Part shown: in pieces, positions 1 to 7,361 of the stretch
How the letters are laid out: the number at the start of each line of letters is the position of its first letter
Numbering within the stretch: the stretch's first letter is position 1
NCBI GenBank assembly: GCA_041581405.1
Contig: JBFIDI010000207.1
Coordinates: 1 to 9,567, forward strand
Reading direction: 5' to 3'
DNA length: 9,567 bases
DNA from: CAISIP01 sp041581405
GTDB lineage: Bacteria > Pseudomonadota > Gammaproteobacteria > Burkholderiales > Burkholderiaceae_C
The notes under the pieces: model-generated
Told to the model about the DNA's origin: nothing
Seen by the model: the letters and a program-made list of their open reading frames with translations, nothing else
The model's database searches: none
Program-made: the position numbers and the translations under genes

Positions 1-3
1 ACA

Positions 4-25
4 GTTGCTGCATCGCAACATTTTT
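4..25. repeat. Small inverted repeat followed by T-run at left edge
   Basis: GTTGC (4-8) and GCAAC (15-19) form a 5-bp inverted repeat with a 6-nt loop, followed by ATTTTT (20-25). On the + strand this has the shape of a short intrinsic terminator for a gene lying left of the window. It could equally be a TTGC/GCAA-type operator or a promoter-proximal element for kup. The stem is short and the upstream gene is not visible, so neither role can be settled. Confidence 0.35.
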
Positions 26-81
26 CGCTGAATCCGCTGCTCCGGCGTGCCGCAGCCGGCCCGGCCCCGGTTTGGCGGGCG

Positions 82-87
82 CACAAT
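82..87 (+). promoter_or_regulatory. Putative -10 box of kup (CACAAT)
   Basis: CACAAT sits in the context GCACAATCGCAGGC. The same context with one mismatch, GCACAATAGCAGGC, lies upstream of gshB at about 3798-3811. Read as a sigma-70 -10 box it would start transcription near 94 and leave a leader of about 46 nt before the GTG at 140. No convincing -35 box is visible. If this is the promoter, the upstream GTG at 47 cannot be the translation start. Confidence 0.4.
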
Positions 88-110
88 CGCAGGCATTGCA
101 TCAAGCAGAT

Positions 111-131
111 CCGACCCGAGCGCAGGGTCGG
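111..131 (+). repeat. Leader hairpin just before the kup start codon
   Basis: CCGACCC (111-117) and GGGTCGG (125-131) are perfect 7-bp inverted arms around a 7-nt loop, ending 8 bases before the proposed GTG start at 140. The structure occupies the place where a Shine-Dalgarno sequence would lie, and none is visible. It may affect initiation of kup translation, or be incidental in a GC-rich leader. Confidence 0.45.
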
Positions 132-139
132 GCGTCCCT

Positions 140-2008
140 GTGTCCGCTTCCAAATCCTCTCTTGCAGCCCTGACGCTCGGCGCCATCGGCGTGGTCTACG
201 GCGACATCGGCACCAGCGTGCTGTATGCGATGAAGGAGGTGTTCAACTCCGGACACGTGCCGTTCACGGTCGAGAACATCTACGGCATCCTGTCGATCTT
301 CTTCTGGACCCTGACCACCATCGTGTCGGTCAAGTACGTGGTGCTTGTGCTGCGGGCCGACAACAACGGCGAGGGCGGCCTGGTCGCGATGCTGGCGCTG
401 GCCTCGCAGGCGGTCAAGGGCAGCCCCCGGCTGCGGCGCGTCCTGCTGACGGTCGGCATCTTCGGCACCGCGCTGTTCTATGGCGACGGCGTGATCACGC
501 CGGCAATCTCGGTGCTGTCGGCGGTCGAAGGCCTCGAGGTGTTGTCACCCGAGTTCAAGACCTATGTCGTGCCGTTGACGCTGCTGATCCTGTTCGCGTT
601 GTTCGCGGTGCAAAAACGCGGCACCGGCGGCATCGGCAAGTTCTTCGGCCCGATCACGCTGGCCTGGTTCGGCGTCATCGCGTTCCTGGGTCTGATCCAT
701 ATCGCGCACGACCCGCAGATCCTGCGCGCGGTCAGTCCGCTTTATGCGCTGCGTTTCGTGCTGGACAACCCGCTGGTGAGTTTCATCATCCTGGGCGCCG
801 TGGTGTTGTGCGTCACCGGGGCCGAGGCCTTGTACGCGGATCTCGGCCATTTCGGCAAGCGGCCGATCCGGCTGGCGTGGTTCTCGGTCGTGATGCCGGC
901 GCTGACGCTGAACTACTTCGGCCAGGGCGCGTTGTTGCTGCGCAATCCCGAGGCGGTGCAGAACCCTTTCTACCTGATGGCGCCCGGGTGGGCGCTGATT
1001 CCGCTCGTGGTGCTGGCAACCATGGCCACCGTGATCGCGTCGCAGGCGCTGATCACCGGCGCCTTCAGCGTCACCAAGCAGGTGATTCAGCTCGGCTACC
1101 TGCCGCGGCTGGACATCCAGCACACCAGCGTGCGCGACACCGGCCAGATCTACATGCCGCTGGTGAACTGGGGCCTGTTCGCGGTCATCGTGCTGGCCGT
1201 GGTGTTGTTCCGCTCGTCGAGCAACCTGGCGTCCGCCTACGGGGTCGCGGTCTGCACCGACATGCTGATCACGACCATCCTGACGTTCTACGTGATTCGC
1301 TACAAGTGGAACTACCCGCTGGTGTTGTGCCTGGCCGCCACCGGCGTGTTTTTCTTCGTCGACTTCGCGTTTTTCGCCTCCAACCTGATGAAGCTGTTCG
1401 AAGGGGGCTGGTTTCCGCTGCTCATCGGAGGTGTCATCTTCACGCTGATGATCACCTGGAAGCAGGGCCGGCACCTGCTCAACGAGGCCTTGCGCGCCGA
1501 TGCGATCGACCTCAGGAGTTTCCTCGAGGCGGTGTTCGTCGAGCCGCCGGCGCGTGTGCCCGGCACCGCGGTGTTCCTGACCGCCGACACCGGCACCGTA
1601 CCCAATGCGATGCTGCACAACCTCAAGCACAACAAGGTGCTGCACGAGAACAACCTGTTCGTCACGGTGCGCACGCACGAGCTGCCGTGGATCGGCATGG
1701 ACCGGCGCATCGAGATCGAACCGCTGGGTCGCCACTGCTGGCAGGTGCTGGTCCATTACGGTTTCAAGAACGACCCCGACCTGCCCAAGGCGCTGCAGCT
1801 GATCCGCGGCCGCGGCTGCGACCTGGAGCCGATGACGACGAGTTATTTCCTCTCGCGCGACACGGTCGTGCCCACCATCGGCAGCGGCATGGCGCAGTGG
1901 CGCGAGAAGCTGTTCGCGCAGATGCACCGCAACGCGGGCGCGGCCGCCGACTTCCTGCGGTTGCCGAACAACGCGGTGGTCGAGCTGGGATCGAAGATCG
2001 AGATCTGA
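140..2008 (+). CDS. kup: Kup family low-affinity potassium uptake transporter
   Basis: Inner-membrane K+ uptake protein of the KUP/HAK/KT family, expected to act as a K+/H+ symporter. I choose the GTG at 140 because it gives 622 residues, the same length as E. coli Kup, and begins directly at the conserved N-terminus. The in-frame GTG at 47 would add 31 low-complexity residues and lies upstream of the likely -10 box. Seen: the family signature GDIGTS at about residues 21-26 with Asp22, then NNGEGGLVAMLAL and GDGVITPAISVLSAVEG, and about 12 hydrophobic segments up to about residue 445. A hydrophilic C-terminal domain follows to residue 622, as in the family. The usual GTSPLY reads GTSVLY here. 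The stop lies 7 bases from the convergent BLUF gene. Function is confident; the exact start is less so because no ribosome binding site is visible. Confidence 0.95.
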   Translation: MSASKSSLAALTLGAIGVVYGDIGTSVLYAMKEVFNSGHVPFTVENIYGILSIFFWTLTTIVSVKYVVLVLRADNNGEGGLVAMLALASQAVKGSPRLRRVLLTVGIFGTALFYGDGVITPAISVLSAVEGLEVLSPEFKTYVVPLTLLILFALFAVQKRGTGGIGKFFGPITLAWFGVIAFLGLIHIAHDPQILRAVSPLYALRFVLDNPLVSFIILGAVVLCVTGAEALYADLGHFGKRPIRLAWFSVVMPALTLNYFGQGALLLRNPEAVQNPFYLMAPGWALIPLVVLATMATVIASQALITGAFSVTKQVIQLGYLPRLDIQHTSVRDTGQIYMPLVNWGLFAVIVLAVVLFRSSSNLASAYGVAVCTDMLITTILTFYVIRYKWNYPLVLCLAATGVFFFVDFAFFASNLMKLFEGGWFPLLIGGVIFTLMITWKQGRHLLNEALRADAIDLRSFLEAVFVEPPARVPGTAVFLTADTGTVPNAMLHNLKHNKVLHENNLFVTVRTHELPWIGMDRRIEIEPLGRHCWQVLVHYGFKNDPDLPKALQLIRGRGCDLEPMTTSYFLSRDTVVPTIGSGMAQWREKLFAQMHRNAGAAADFLRLPNNAVVELGSKIEI

Positions 2009-2015
2009 GCGGCCG

Positions 2016-2441
2016 TCACGGCACGCCGATCGACGCTTCCCAGAACGCGGTCAACAGCGTCAGGCCTTCGCACGGCGCCGGGTTCTCGACCCGGGCCGTC
2101 CACAGCGAGGCATCGTGCAGGGCCAGCCAGCGCGCGTCGTCGTCGACCAGGCTGCAGCCCATGCGCCAGTCGCCGAACTGCCGCCTGTCGATGTCCTTGC
2201 AGGACAACTCGTAGATCGAATGGTGCAGCGAACTGGGGCGGATGCGCGCCATCACCGCGGCGCAGGCTTGCGGCGTTCCTTCCAGGTACTGGAAGAAGGC
2301 CAGGCCGTTGAACAGCAGGATGCCGGTCACGTCGACACCGGCGTTGAAGTGCCGTGCGTCGGCCAGCAGATATTGCAGGTCGGCATCGACGATGGTACGA
2401 GACGCGGTGCTGGTGTAGGCGATGTATCGTAGGTCGGGCAT
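2016..2441 (-). CDS. Single-domain BLUF blue-light sensor protein
   Basis: A 141-residue protein that is essentially one BLUF domain (sensor of blue light using FAD), without an attached output domain. The residues known to form the flavin photocycle network in AppA and PixD are all present: Tyr9 (in IAYTS), Asn33 (in HFNAG), Gln51 (in FFQYLEG), and Trp92 and Met94 (in GDWRMG). About 45 residues follow the core and probably form the C-terminal helices typical of short BLUF proteins, which signal through a partner. The start is set at the Met immediately before the first beta strand; reading further upstream adds an unrelated proline-rich stretch. No Shine-Dalgarno sequence is evident. The gene is convergent with kup and divergent from the BenE-like gene, so its partner cannot be read from context. 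Expected to be cytosolic. Confidence 0.93.
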   Translation of the reverse strand: MPDLRYIAYTSTASRTIVDADLQYLLADARHFNAGVDVTGILLFNGLAFFQYLEGTPQACAAVMARIRPSSLHHSIYELSCKDIDRRQFGDWRMGCSLVDDDARWLALHDASLWTARVENPAPCEGLTLLTAFWEASIGVP

Positions 2442-2545
2442 CAGCGGCGGCGGCGGGCAGGGGCGGACCGAATAATGATAAGCCCCGATGCGGCGCAGGT
2501 CCCGGGCCGCGACTTGCGCCACGGTACGGCACGGCACAATGCGGG
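2442..2545. promoter_or_regulatory. Divergent promoter region, BLUF gene / benE-like gene
   Basis: This 104-base region separates two divergent start codons. An AT-rich patch at about 2470-2482, unusual in this GC-rich setting, supplies a -10-like TATCAT on the minus strand (complement of 2475-2480), which would give the BLUF mRNA a leader of roughly 25-30 nt. On the plus strand CACAAT at 2535-2540 resembles the boxes before kup and gshB. A short CGG tandem run (about 2444-2456) lies just before the BLUF start. Neither gene has a clear ribosome binding site. All assignments are by eye. Confidence 0.4.
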
Positions 2546-3736
2546 ATGCGTTTTTTCCGCGACCTCAGCCTGTCCGCGTTCACCGCCGGTTTTGTCGCCG
2601 TGCTGGTGGGTTTCACCAGTTCGGTCGCGATCGTGTTCCAGGCCGCGCTGGCATTTGGCGCCACGCAGGCGCAGGTCACGTCGTGGATGTGGGCCCTGGG
2701 CCTGGGCACGGGCTTGTGTACCCTGGTGCCGTCGCTGGTCTGGCGCCAGCCGGTGATGGTGGCCTGGTCGACCCCGGGCGCCGCGGTGCTGGCCACGGCC
2801 GGCGCGGCGGGCGCCTACTCCATGCACGATGCGGTCGGCGCCTTCATCGTGTGTGCCGCGTTGATCACCTTGTTCGGGGTCACCGGCTGGTTCGAGCGTG
2901 TCATGCGCCGCATACCGATGGCCATCGCCTCGGCGCTGCTGGCCGGCGTGTTGACCCGTTTCGGCCTGCAGGCCTTCGTGGCGGCGCAAAGCGCGCTGGG
3001 CCTGGTGTTGCTGATGCTGGCCAGCTACCTGGTCGGGCGCCGTCTCGCCCCGCGTTACGCGGTGGTGCTGACCTTGCTGGCCGGTGTGGCCTTTGTCGTG
3101 GCCCAGGGCCAGCTGGTGGCAACCGACATCGCCGCGGGCATTGCGATGCCGGAGTTCGTGCTGCCGCATTTCAGCTGGGCCGGTGCAATCAGCCTGGCCG
3201 TGCCGCTGTTCATCGTCACGATGGCCTCGCAGAACCTGCCCGGCGTGGCGGCGATCCAGGCAGCCGGATACGGCGGTCCCGGCGGCATTCCGGTGTCGCG
3301 GGTGATCTCGATCACCGGCATCACCACGCTGGTGCTGGCGCCGTTCGGCGCCTTCGCGCTGAACCTCAGTGCGATCACCGCGGCCATCTGCATGGGGCGC
3401 GAGGCGCACGAGGACCCGGCCAGGCGGTATACGGCCGCCGTGAGTTGTGGCGCCTTGTACGTGCTGATCGGCATCTTCGGCGCCACCGTGACCGGCGTGC
3501 TGACCGCGTTCCCGAAGGAGTTGGTGGCGGCGATCGCCGGGCTGGCCTTGCTGGGCACGATCGGCAGTTCGCTGGCGGGCGCGCTGCAGGACGAGCGCAA
3601 CCGCGAGGCGGCGCTGATCACCTTCCTGGTCACGCTCAGCGGCGTCACGCTGGCCGGCATCGGCTCGGCTTTCTGGGGCGTGGTCGCCGGCGGCCTGGCG
3701 ATGCTGCTGCAGGACTTCCGCCGGCGCCAGGCCTGA
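2546..3736 (+). CDS. BenE/YdcO family transporter (benzoate:H+ symporter family)
   Basis: A 396-residue, very hydrophobic protein with about 11-12 predicted membrane segments, the usual length for the BenE family (E. coli YdcO, Acinetobacter BenE). Family-like segments seen: VTSWMWALGLGTG near residue 45, AWSTPGAAVLATAG near 73, SQNLPGVAAIQAAGYG near 227, and a C-terminal block including FPKELVAAIAGLALLGT. Known members import benzoate with protons; the substrate here is not established, and no benzoate catabolic gene lies beside it. The ATG at 2546 is chosen because it begins directly at the MRFFRDLSLSAF N-terminus; an upstream ATG at 2539 is out of frame. A weak GCGGG precedes the start. 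The gene stands 149 bases before gshB on the same strand but has no obvious functional link with it. Confidence 0.9.
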   Translation: MRFFRDLSLSAFTAGFVAVLVGFTSSVAIVFQAALAFGATQAQVTSWMWALGLGTGLCTLVPSLVWRQPVMVAWSTPGAAVLATAGAAGAYSMHDAVGAFIVCAALITLFGVTGWFERVMRRIPMAIASALLAGVLTRFGLQAFVAAQSALGLVLLMLASYLVGRRLAPRYAVVLTLLAGVAFVVAQGQLVATDIAAGIAMPEFVLPHFSWAGAISLAVPLFIVTMASQNLPGVAAIQAAGYGGPGGIPVSRVISITGITTLVLAPFGAFALNLSAITAAICMGREAHEDPARRYTAAVSCGALYVLIGIFGATVTGVLTAFPKELVAAIAGLALLGTIGSSLAGALQDERNREAALITFLVTLSGVTLAGIGSAFWGVVAGGLAMLLQDFRRRQA

Positions 3737-3798
3737 GGCCTTGCCCCTGGGCCTGCCGCGGACAAGCACGCGCGGCGCCCGGTGACCGGCCGAGTCGG

Positions 3799-3804
3799 CA
3801 CAAT
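3799..3804 (+). promoter_or_regulatory. Putative -10 box of gshB (CACAAT)
   Basis: CACAAT lies in the same GGCACAAT context as before benE and kup. It predicts a start near 3811 and a gshB leader of about 75 nt. No good -35 match is visible. It suggests gshB has its own promoter instead of depending on the benE-like gene. Confidence 0.4.
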
Positions 3805-3822
3805 AGCAGGCTCGTCGCAGTC

Positions 3823-3841
3823 GTCCGCCCCGCGGGCGGGC
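3823..3841 (+). repeat. Strong hairpin in the gshB leader
   Basis: GTCCGCCC (3823-3830) pairs with GGGCGGGC (3834-3841), including one G-U pair, around a CGC loop. It lies between the putative gshB -10 box and the ATG at 3886. A five-T run occurs only about 20 bases later (3862-3866), so it is not a classical intrinsic terminator for the benE-like gene. It could be a leader structure or an end-of-transcript structure. Confidence 0.45.
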
Positions 3842-3885
3842 ATTGCGTGTTCCACCGTCCCTTTTTCGCCGCAGTCCATCCCATC

Positions 3886-4848
3886 ATGCACATCCTGTTC
3901 GTCGCCGACCCACTCGAGTCCTTCAAGATCTACAAGGACACCAGTTTCTCGATGATGCGCGAGCTGCAGAAACGCGGCCATGCGTTGTCGGCCTGCGAGG
4001 TTGCCGATATCGCCTGGCGCCAGGGCGCGCCGGTGAGCGCCGGCGTGCGCGACATCGTGCTCACCGGCGACAAGCAGCACTGGTTCGACGCCGGCGCGAC
4101 CGGGCTGGACCGGCGCCATGCCGCGCTGCGGGATTTCGACGCCATCGTCATGCGCAAGGACCCGCCGTTCGACACCGAGTTCTTCTACGCCACGCACATG
4201 CTCGAGCAGGCCGAACGCGAAGGTGCCCGGGTGTTCAACAAGCCGCGGGCCTTGCGCGACCATCCGGAAAAACTCGCGATCCTGGAGTTCGCGCAGTTCA
4301 TCGGGCCGACGCTGGTCACGCGCAACGCCCAGGACGTGCGCGCCTTCCACGCCGAGCACCGCGACATCATCCTCAAGCCGCTCGACGGCATGGGCGGCAC
4401 CGGCATCTTCCGGGTGCGCGAGGACGGCATGAACCTGGGCGCCATCATCGAGACGCTCAACCAGGGCGGCGCGCAGTCGCTGATGGTGCAGAAATACCTG
4501 CCCGAGATCGTGCAGGGCGACAAGCGGGTATTGCTGATCGGCGGCAAGCCGGTGCCGTTTTCGCTGGCGCGGATTCCGCAGGGCAGCGAGGTGCGCGGCA
4601 ACCTGGCGGTGGGCGGCAAGGGTGTGGCGCAGCCGCTGTCGAAGCGCGATCGCGAGATCGGCGAGGAGCTTGGTCCGGTACTGGCCGCGCGCGGCCTGCT
4701 GCTGGTGGGCGTGGACGTGATCGGCGACTATGTCACCGAGATCAACGTCACCAGTCCGACCTGTTTCCAGGAGATCCACGACCAGGCCGGTTTCGACGTG
4801 CCGGCGATGTTCGTCGACGCGCTGGAGGCGGCACTGACGGCGGCTTGA
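3886..4848 (+). CDS. gshB: Glutathione synthetase
   Basis: Cytosolic ATP-grasp ligase that joins gamma-glutamylcysteine and glycine to make glutathione, the second step of the pathway. The product is 320 residues, against 316 in E. coli GshB. Seen: the N-terminal MHILFVADPLESFKIYKDTS typical of bacterial GshB, the MRKDPPFD segment, FNKPRALRDHPEKL, the ATP-binding loop KPLDGMGGTGIF starting near Lys164, RGNLAVGGKG, and the metal-binding VTEINVTSP near residues 283-291 with Glu285 and Asn287. The ATG at 3886 matches the family N-terminus; no clear Shine-Dalgarno precedes it. A CACAAT box and a strong hairpin lie in the 149-base leader. The partner gshA is not in the window. The gene is convergent with the glutamine amidotransferase gene, 19 bases away. 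Confidence 0.97.
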   Translation: MHILFVADPLESFKIYKDTSFSMMRELQKRGHALSACEVADIAWRQGAPVSAGVRDIVLTGDKQHWFDAGATGLDRRHAALRDFDAIVMRKDPPFDTEFFYATHMLEQAEREGARVFNKPRALRDHPEKLAILEFAQFIGPTLVTRNAQDVRAFHAEHRDIILKPLDGMGGTGIFRVREDGMNLGAIIETLNQGGAQSLMVQKYLPEIVQGDKRVLLIGGKPVPFSLARIPQGSEVRGNLAVGGKGVAQPLSKRDREIGEELGPVLAARGLLLVGVDVIGDYVTEINVTSPTCFQEIHDQAGFDVPAMFVDALEAALTAA

Positions 4849-4867
4849 TGCGCCGGCGGCCGGCGGC

Positions 4868-5683
4868 TCAGCAGCCGCCCGCCACCTGCGGCACGGTCGC
4901 GCTGGGCTGCGGGCAACCCTGCACGAAGGTGATGAACTGGCCCGGCTCGAGCGCGGTCCAGGCTTCGTTCGTCGTCAGCGGTTCGGTCACGACGATGGCC
5001 AGCCGGTCTTCCGGGCCGTTGTGTTCGGACAGGTCCATCTTGATGTCGTCGTCGCGCAGATGCACCTCGGTGAACGGATGCTGGCGCACCAGGTAGTGCA
5101 GCTTGGTGCTGGCATGGGCCCACAAGGCCTGCCCGTTGCTGAGCAGGAAATTGAAGGTGCCGTGGGCGGCGATCTGCGGCACCAGTTCCTGCAGCGTCAG
5201 GCTCAGTTCGGCCACGCTGGGCACGCCGGCATGCGACTTGACGATTTCCTGCATCAGCCAGCAAAAGGCCAGTTCGCTGTCGGTGTCGCCGACCGGACGG
5301 AAATGGCCGTGCAGCGTCGGCGCATAGTTTTTCAGGTCGCCGTTGTGGGCGAACACCCAGTAGCGGCCCCACAACTCACGCACGAAGGGGTGGGCGTTCT
5401 CCAGCGTGATCGAACCCATCGTGGCCTTGCGCACGTGGGCGATCACGTTGTGGCTCTTGATCGGGAAGCTGCGCAGCATGTGCGCCAGCGGCGAGGTGGC
5501 GGCGCTTTCCTTGTCGACGAAGTGCCGGATGCCACGCCCCGGCTTTTCGCCTTCGCTCTCGAAGAAGGCGATGCCCCAGCCATCGGCATGGTGGTCGGTG
5601 GCACCGCCGCGGCGGGCGAACCCGGTGAAACTCAGGGTCAGGCTGGCGGGAAGCCGGCTGTTCATTCCCAATAACTGGCACAT
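4868..5683 (-). CDS. YafJ-like class II glutamine amidotransferase
   Basis: A 271-residue protein of the N-terminal-nucleophile glutaminase superfamily, resembling E. coli YafJ (255 residues). The start is placed so that Cys2 follows the initiator Met; once exposed, Cys2 would be the catalytic nucleophile. Other class II landmarks seen: HHADGWG (31-37), HVRKATMGS (83-91), FAHNGDL (111-117) with the Asn-Gly pair of the oxyanion and substrate site, and DTDSELAF. There is no separate synthetase or transferase domain, so the acceptor of the ammonia is unknown; family members are usually annotated only as putative amidotransferases. Reading upstream of the chosen Met adds about 40 unconserved residues. 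The gene lies downstream of the MFS gene on the same strand, but an intervening 88-base region with two hairpins suggests separate transcription. Confidence 0.92.
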   Translation of the reverse strand: MCQLLGMNSRLPASLTLSFTGFARRGGATDHHADGWGIAFFESEGEKPGRGIRHFVDKESAATSPLAHMLRSFPIKSHNVIAHVRKATMGSITLENAHPFVRELWGRYWVFAHNGDLKNYAPTLHGHFRPVGDTDSELAFCWLMQEIVKSHAGVPSVAELSLTLQELVPQIAAHGTFNFLLSNGQALWAHASTKLHYLVRQHPFTEVHLRDDDIKMDLSEHNGPEDRLAIVVTEPLTTNEAWTALEPGQFITFVQGCPQPSATVPQVAGGC

Positions 5684-5707
5684 GGCGGATCCGAGTGAGG
5701 GGCGTTG

Positions 5708-5723
5708 GGGCGAACACTCGCCC
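5708..5723. repeat. Perfect inverted repeat upstream of the amidotransferase gene
   Basis: GGGCGA (5708-5713) and TCGCCC (5718-5723) are perfect 6-bp arms around ACAC. The repeat begins 25 bases upstream of the amidotransferase start on the minus strand. It could be an operator or a leader hairpin. Confidence 0.4.
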
Positions 5724-5745
5724 GACGCGGCCTGGTGACAGTTTA

Positions 5746-5767
5746 GCGGCGCAGGCGTGCGCGCCGC
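5746..5767 (-). terminator. Candidate terminator hairpin after the MFS gene
   Basis: GCGGCGC (5746-5752) and GCGCCGC (5761-5767) form a perfect 7-bp GC stem with an 8-nt loop. On the minus strand it begins 5 bases after the MFS stop codon. It is followed only by TAAAC and lacks a U-tract, so it is an imperfect intrinsic terminator or a 3'-end stabilising structure. Confidence 0.45.
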
Positions 5768-5771
5768 GGAA

Positions 5772-7268
5772 CTATTGCCCGGATTGTTGTTGCGCCGCCG
5801 CATCGGCCGGCGGCGCCCGCAGCTGCCAGGCCGCCAGCATGGCCAGCACGCACAAGGCGGTCAGCATCAGGAACGACTCGTTGAACGCGGCCAGCCGGGC
5901 CGGACTGCTGGCGACCGTGGACAGGTCGTCGCCATGGGCGGCCAGGCGCCATTCCAGCACGATGCCGCACAGGCTGACGCCGGCCGACCCGCCGAGCATG
6001 CGCATGAAGTTGATGGCGCTCGCGCCCTGGGCGATCAGGTCCGGGCGCAGCCCGCGCAACGCCCCCAGGTTCAGTGACGGCAGGATGAAGCCCAGCCCGA
6101 TGCGGCCCAGCACCGTGAACGCGACCATGTACCAGATCGGTGTGCCCAGCGTCACCACCAGGATCAGCCCGAACGACAGCGCCAGCAACGCCAGGCCCAG
6201 GCTGACCAGGATATGGGTCGACACCTTGTCCGCCATCCGGCCGGCCAGTCCGATCGTCAGCGCCAGCACCAGGCCCGATGGCAACAGGATGGCGCCCACG
6301 TAGGAGGCCGACAGCTGCAGGCCCAGCTGCATGTAGACCGGCAGCAGGTAGGTCGAGCCGAACAAGGCCATGCCGTAGATGAAGGCGACGACGCTGCCCA
6401 TGGCGAAGCGGCGGTCCGCATACAAGGCCTGGTTCATCAGCGGTGAGCCCTGTTCGCCACGTGCCATGGCCTGACTCAACGTGCGCTGGCGCCAGACGAA
6501 CCCGGCGATCACGACGATGGCGGCGGCGAACAGCGCGAACGTCGTGACACCCGTACCCTGGTGCAGCTGAACCAGGGCGTTGAGCAGGCAGATCGTGCCG
6601 GCACCGGCCATCAGCAGGCTCGGCCAGTCCATCGTGGCCGTGCCGCTGCTGGCGGTTGCGCCCCCTGGCGCCGATGTCGGCACGAAACGCGCCGACATCC
6701 ACAGCGACACCAGGCAGAACGGCACCACCATGAAGAAGATCGAGCGCCACCCGAACCAGTCGACCAGCACGCCGCCCAGGCTGGGACCCAGCGCCGGCGC
6801 CAACACCACACCGGTGCCGAAGATACCCATGGCGCGCCCCTGCTCGTGCGGCCCGAACGCCCGCATGATGACGATGGCCGGGATCGGCTGCACCACGCCG
6901 GCGGCCAGGCCTTCGGCGACTCGCGCGGCCAGCACCAGCTCGAAGTTGTTGGCGAAGCCGCCGACCACGCCACCGACCAGCAGCAGCCACATGGTTCCGG
7001 CGTAGGTGCGGCGGTAGCCGAAACGCCCCAGCATCCAGGGCGTGGTCAACATCGATACGGTCATCGCCATCATGAAGCCGGAGGCCACCCATTGCACCCG
7101 TTCCTGGCCGATCGCGAAATGCGCGCTCAGGTCGGGCACCGCGACATTGATGATGGTCGACGACATGATTCCGGCCACCGAACCGGTCATGACGGCGAGC
7201 AGCAGCAGCCAGCGATAACGCGCGCCGTAACGTTCGCGCAGCTCGGGCAGGGTGCTGGCGCGACTCAT
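5772..7268 (-). CDS. DHA2 (EmrB/QacA) family MFS transporter
   Basis: A 498-residue inner-membrane protein with about 14 hydrophobic segments, the size and layout of the EmrB/QacA drug:H+ antiporter family. Seen: a TM1 signature TIINVAVPDL (38-47), a motif A-like loop LGRFGYRRTY (80-89), a motif B region around Arg116 (AARVAEGLAAG), and the antiporter motif C, GTGVVLAPALGPSLGG (151-166), followed by DWFGWRSIFF. The acidic residue usual at the start of the TM1 signature (LDTTIVNVALP in relatives) is Ser36 here. The ATG at 7268 starts at a normal cytoplasmic N-terminus preceded by GGGGG; upstream GTG codons add a proline/arginine-rich tail with no family resemblance. The gene follows the tautomerase gene by 93 bases on the same strand, probably in one transcript. 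Drug or metabolite efflux is inferred from the family; the substrate is unknown. Confidence 0.93.
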   Translation of the reverse strand: MSRASTLPELRERYGARYRWLLLLAVMTGSVAGIMSSTIINVAVPDLSAHFAIGQERVQWVASGFMMAMTVSMLTTPWMLGRFGYRRTYAGTMWLLLVGGVVGGFANNFELVLAARVAEGLAAGVVQPIPAIVIMRAFGPHEQGRAMGIFGTGVVLAPALGPSLGGVLVDWFGWRSIFFMVVPFCLVSLWMSARFVPTSAPGGATASSGTATMDWPSLLMAGAGTICLLNALVQLHQGTGVTTFALFAAAIVVIAGFVWRQRTLSQAMARGEQGSPLMNQALYADRRFAMGSVVAFIYGMALFGSTYLLPVYMQLGLQLSASYVGAILLPSGLVLALTIGLAGRMADKVSTHILVSLGLALLALSFGLILVVTLGTPIWYMVAFTVLGRIGLGFILPSLNLGALRGLRPDLIAQGASAINFMRMLGGSAGVSLCGIVLEWRLAAHGDDLSTVASSPARLAAFNESFLMLTALCVLAMLAAWQLRAPPADAAAQQQSGQ

Positions 7269-7361
7269 GGCGAAGCCCCCGGCACGCGTGCCGGCTCGGG
7301 CGCGGTGCGACGCGGGCGCACCAGGGAGGGGTCCGGCGCGCGGTGGTCCGCGCACACCGGA

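Noticed and set aside
47..139. N-terminal extension of Kup from the GTG at 47
   Set aside because: It adds 31 unconserved residues, lies upstream of the likely promoter box, and breaks the match to the usual 622-residue length.
545..1927. Long minus-strand open frame opposite kup
   Set aside because: Its product is a Gln/His/Arg/Asp-rich repeat-like string typical of the antisense of a GC-rich gene; kup on the other strand has clear family motifs.
2441..3769. Long minus-strand open frame opposite the benE-like gene
   Set aside because: Low-complexity Arg/Gln/His product without motifs; antisense shadow of a recognisable transporter.
3055..4779. 574-codon minus-strand open frame opposite benE and gshB
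   Set aside because: It spans two genuine genes and their intergenic region and shows no domain; explained by GC-rich codon structure.
5743..7092. Second minus-strand frame overlapping the MFS gene
   Set aside because: Gly/Arg/Ala-rich product in a shifted frame of the same strand; the 5772-7268 frame holds all the MFS motifs.
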